14,146 nt of DNA from contig DATLMR010000230.1 in NCBI GenBank assembly GCA_035537555.1, positions 1 through 14,146 on the forward strand, written 5' to 3'. How positions within the stretch are numbered: the first letter of the stretch is position 1; each line of letters opens with the position of its first letter. The stretch is from DATLMR01 sp035537555. Its GTDB lineage: Bacteria; Acidobacteriota; Blastocatellia; UBA7656. The notes under the pieces were generated by a model that was not told the DNA's origin, did no database searches, and saw only the letters and a program-made list of their open reading frames with translations. Below are positions 13,501 through 14,146 of the stretch, in pieces. A program made the translations under genes and the position numbers.

Positions 13501-14146
13501 GCCTGAGGAGAGGAGGAGGAGGAGAGGAGGAGAAGAAGGGGAGCGGGAGGAGGAGCGTGCGAGGACGCCTGTCGAAGAGCTGCTCGCCGGCATCTGGGCT
13601 GAATTACTGGGCGTCGCGCGCGTCGGGGTGGATGATGATTTCTTCGAGCTTGGAGGCCACTCGCTCCTCTCCACGCAGGTCATGTCCAGAGTGAGCGAGG
13701 TTTTCAAAGTCTCACTTCCTTTACGCCACCTCTTTGAATCACCCACGGTCGCGGGGCTCGCGCAAAGCGTCGAGAGGGCCATCAGGGAAGGCCGGGGCGT
13801 TCACAGGCCCTCGATCAATACCGCCCCCCGAGACGGCGAGCTGCCCCTGTCTTTCGCCCAGAGCCGCCTCTGGTTTCTAAACCAGCTAGAGCCGGATAGC
13901 CCCGTCTATAACGTCGGGTCCGGTTTACGCCTGACCGGAGAACTCCTCGTAGACGCGATGGAAAAGACCTTCAGGGAGATAATAAATCGCCACGAGTCCT
14001 TGCGAACCTCCTTCACGAGCGTGGACGGCCGCCCTGTTCAGGTGATCGCGCCCGAGCCGCGATTCGACCTGCCCTTGATCGACTTGAGCGAGCTGCCCTC
14101 AGGCCTTCGCGAGCGCGAGCTGAACTTACTTGCCGTCGAGGAATCT
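10514..14146 (+). CDS. Multimodular NRPS: C-A(Val-like)-T-C (3' partial)
   Basis: I translated this frame codon by codon; it stays open for 1211 residues to the last base and continues beyond the window. A short helical N-terminus is followed by an LCL-type condensation domain (about 45-480): C1 LSFAQERLWFL, active site H178-H179-VVA-D183-A184 (Ala in place of the usual Gly), lobe junction at YWKERI (W239), then IGFFVNTLVMR and HQDLPLEKLVEEL. The adenylation domain (about 500-1005) has MYTSGSTGRPK (Y654), FDASTFE (D699), NGYGPTE, YRTGDL and NGKVDR. Hand alignment gives the code D-A-F-W-L-G-G-T-F-K, one residue from the Val code DAFWIGGTFK. An Arg/Glu/Gly-rich linker leads to a carrier domain (DDDFFELGGHSLL, Ser 1050). 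A second C domain begins near residue 1108 (LPLSFAQSRLWFL) and is cut by the edge. No epimerase or methyltransferase domain is inserted in the visible module. Its activity would be adding Val and passing the chain on. Confidence 0.93.
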   Translation, partial: MSDYSTRLANLSRAKLQLLARHLKSKEEHSAPRLSLRRREKDDPSAPLSFAQERLWFLDQMNPGDPAYNVSCAVSLRGSLDAKALELSLSEIVRRHEVLRTTLVMRGGIATQVIHEYEPLSLPLVELSALSESRRQEEMMALAVADDRRAFDLARGPLFRSCLLKLDRFEHVLLLSMHHVVADAWSIGVLVRELTALYEAFSTGKPSPLPELPIQYADFALWQREWLKGEVLDKQVSYWKERIGSSPPSLELPTDRRRPAFHSSKGETQTLVLGPDICEALSQRCQQMQVTQFVWLLATFNVLLYRYSGQEDMLVGTPIACRNRGEIEGLIGFFVNTLVMRTELSGKPSFRDVVSRVRDAALAAHAHQDLPLEKLVEELQPGRSLNRQPLFQVVFSLQNAPMPDVRLSGLSLKMLETQRSTSKFDLLLFVRESDEGLACSMEYDTDLFDSETIRRMLSHFRVLLERVMEDPDRRIAEVPLLTEGERKEILFDWNATSSPYPAHACIHELFQAQASLTPDSIALAWADQSLSYRDLNSRANQLAGFLLSLGLGPDSLTAVCLRRSPDLIVALLAILKAGGAYLPLDPDYPLDRLDFMMEDSSIKLLLTHQSLAHLLPNRSGSLLCLDSRQAELSLFSPDDLNVELSPDNLAYAMYTSGSTGRPKAIAITHRGVVRLVKENTFARMDEREVFLQMAPVSFDASTFEIWGALLNGGKLVMMGEQKATLEEIGEAIAEYAVTTLWLTAGLFHQMVERNLEGLRGLRQLLAGGDVLRVEEVKKVLEGLEGIELINGYGPTESTTFASCEVMRRGYEVGQSVAIGRPIANTEVYVLDERMEAVPVGVTGEIYIGGAGLARGYIGRAELTAEKFLPHPHAVEGGRRLYRTGDLGRYRRDGAIEFIGREDNQVKIRGYRVELGEVEAALEEQEEVRQAVVVVKEGAGGDKRLVAYVESEGGREAEAEIRERLRKRVPEYMVPSGIEVIEEMPLTANGKVDRGGLPEERRRRRGGEEGEREEERARTPVEELLAGIWAELLGVARVGVDDDFFELGGHSLLSTQVMSRVSEVFKVSLPLRHLFESPTVAGLAQSVERAIREGRGVHRPSINTAPRDGELPLSFAQSRLWFLNQLEPDSPVYNVGSGLRLTGELLVDAMEKTFREIINRHESLRTSFTSVDGRPVQVIAPEPRFDLPLIDLSELPSGLRERELNLLAVEES
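13505..13555 (+). repeat. Homopurine GGA/GAG-rich tract inside the NRPS gene
   Basis: Fifty of 51 bases on the + strand are purines; the only interruption is C at 13544, and the run 13505-13543 is uninterrupted. It is built of irregular AGG/GAG/GGA units and encodes the Arg/Glu/Gly-rich linker between the adenylation and carrier domains. It sits at the end of a longer purine-rich stretch (about 12600-13560). Such tracts can slip during replication, form triplex DNA, and carry many internal Shine-Dalgarno-like sites; none of these effects can be shown from sequence alone. Confidence 0.8.

Noticed and set aside
13222..13782. A Ser/Thr-rich minus-strand open frame of 186 codons opposite the purine tract.
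   Set aside because: The composition simply reflects the reverse complement of GAG/AGG repeats; the + strand encodes clear A and carrier motifs.

Overview
The window is a stretch of a nonribosomal peptide synthetase (NRPS) biosynthetic cluster. It has seven genes, all on the + strand and closely packed: gaps are 66, 13, 36 and 80 nt, then a 19-nt overlap, then 104 nt. I see no internal promoter, no terminator with a T-run, no tRNA or rRNA, no CRISPR array and no mobile element. The DNA is GC-rich with clear Shine-Dalgarno sites, which suggests a GC-rich secondary-metabolite producer. Acidobacteriota or Myxococcota are possible, but no feature here fixes the taxon.

Layout. (1) 1-681 is the tail of an NRPS protein that stops right after a condensation (C) domain. 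(2) 748-3042 is a protein made only of condensation-type folds: a C-lobe fragment followed by a full-length but catalytically degenerate C domain. (3) 3056-5476 is a cobalamin-dependent radical-SAM enzyme, resembling the PhpK methyltransferase group from memory, fused at its C-terminus to another isolated C-lobe. (4) 5513-8290 is a one-module NRPS: N-terminal C-lobe fragment, adenylation domain with a Gln/Glu-like specificity code, carrier domain. (5-6) 8371-10409 is an sbnA/sbnB-type pair that makes L-2,3-diaminopropionate (L-Dap). (7) 10514 to the window end is a multimodular NRPS: C, A with a valine-like code, carrier domain, then a second C domain cut by the edge.

How it may work together. 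L-Dap made by the sbnAB pair is probably a building block or precursor of the peptide, although no Dap-selecting adenylation domain lies in the window. The (4) and (7) modules would add a Gln/Glu-type residue and Val. The radical-SAM enzyme probably methylates or otherwise modifies the precursor or the tethered peptide.

The most unusual feature is architectural. Half-condensation domains, all cut at the same lobe junction, occur at the N-terminus of (2), the C-terminus of (3) and the N-terminus of (4). Proteins (1), (2) and (3) all end in a similar acidic-aromatic tail, Glu-x-Phe-x-(Phe/Ile). This suggests a docking system in which condensation half-domains tether tailoring and non-catalytic subunits to the assembly line. 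That is an inference and untested.

No thioesterase, MbtH-like protein, transporter or regulator lies in the window, so the cluster continues on both sides.
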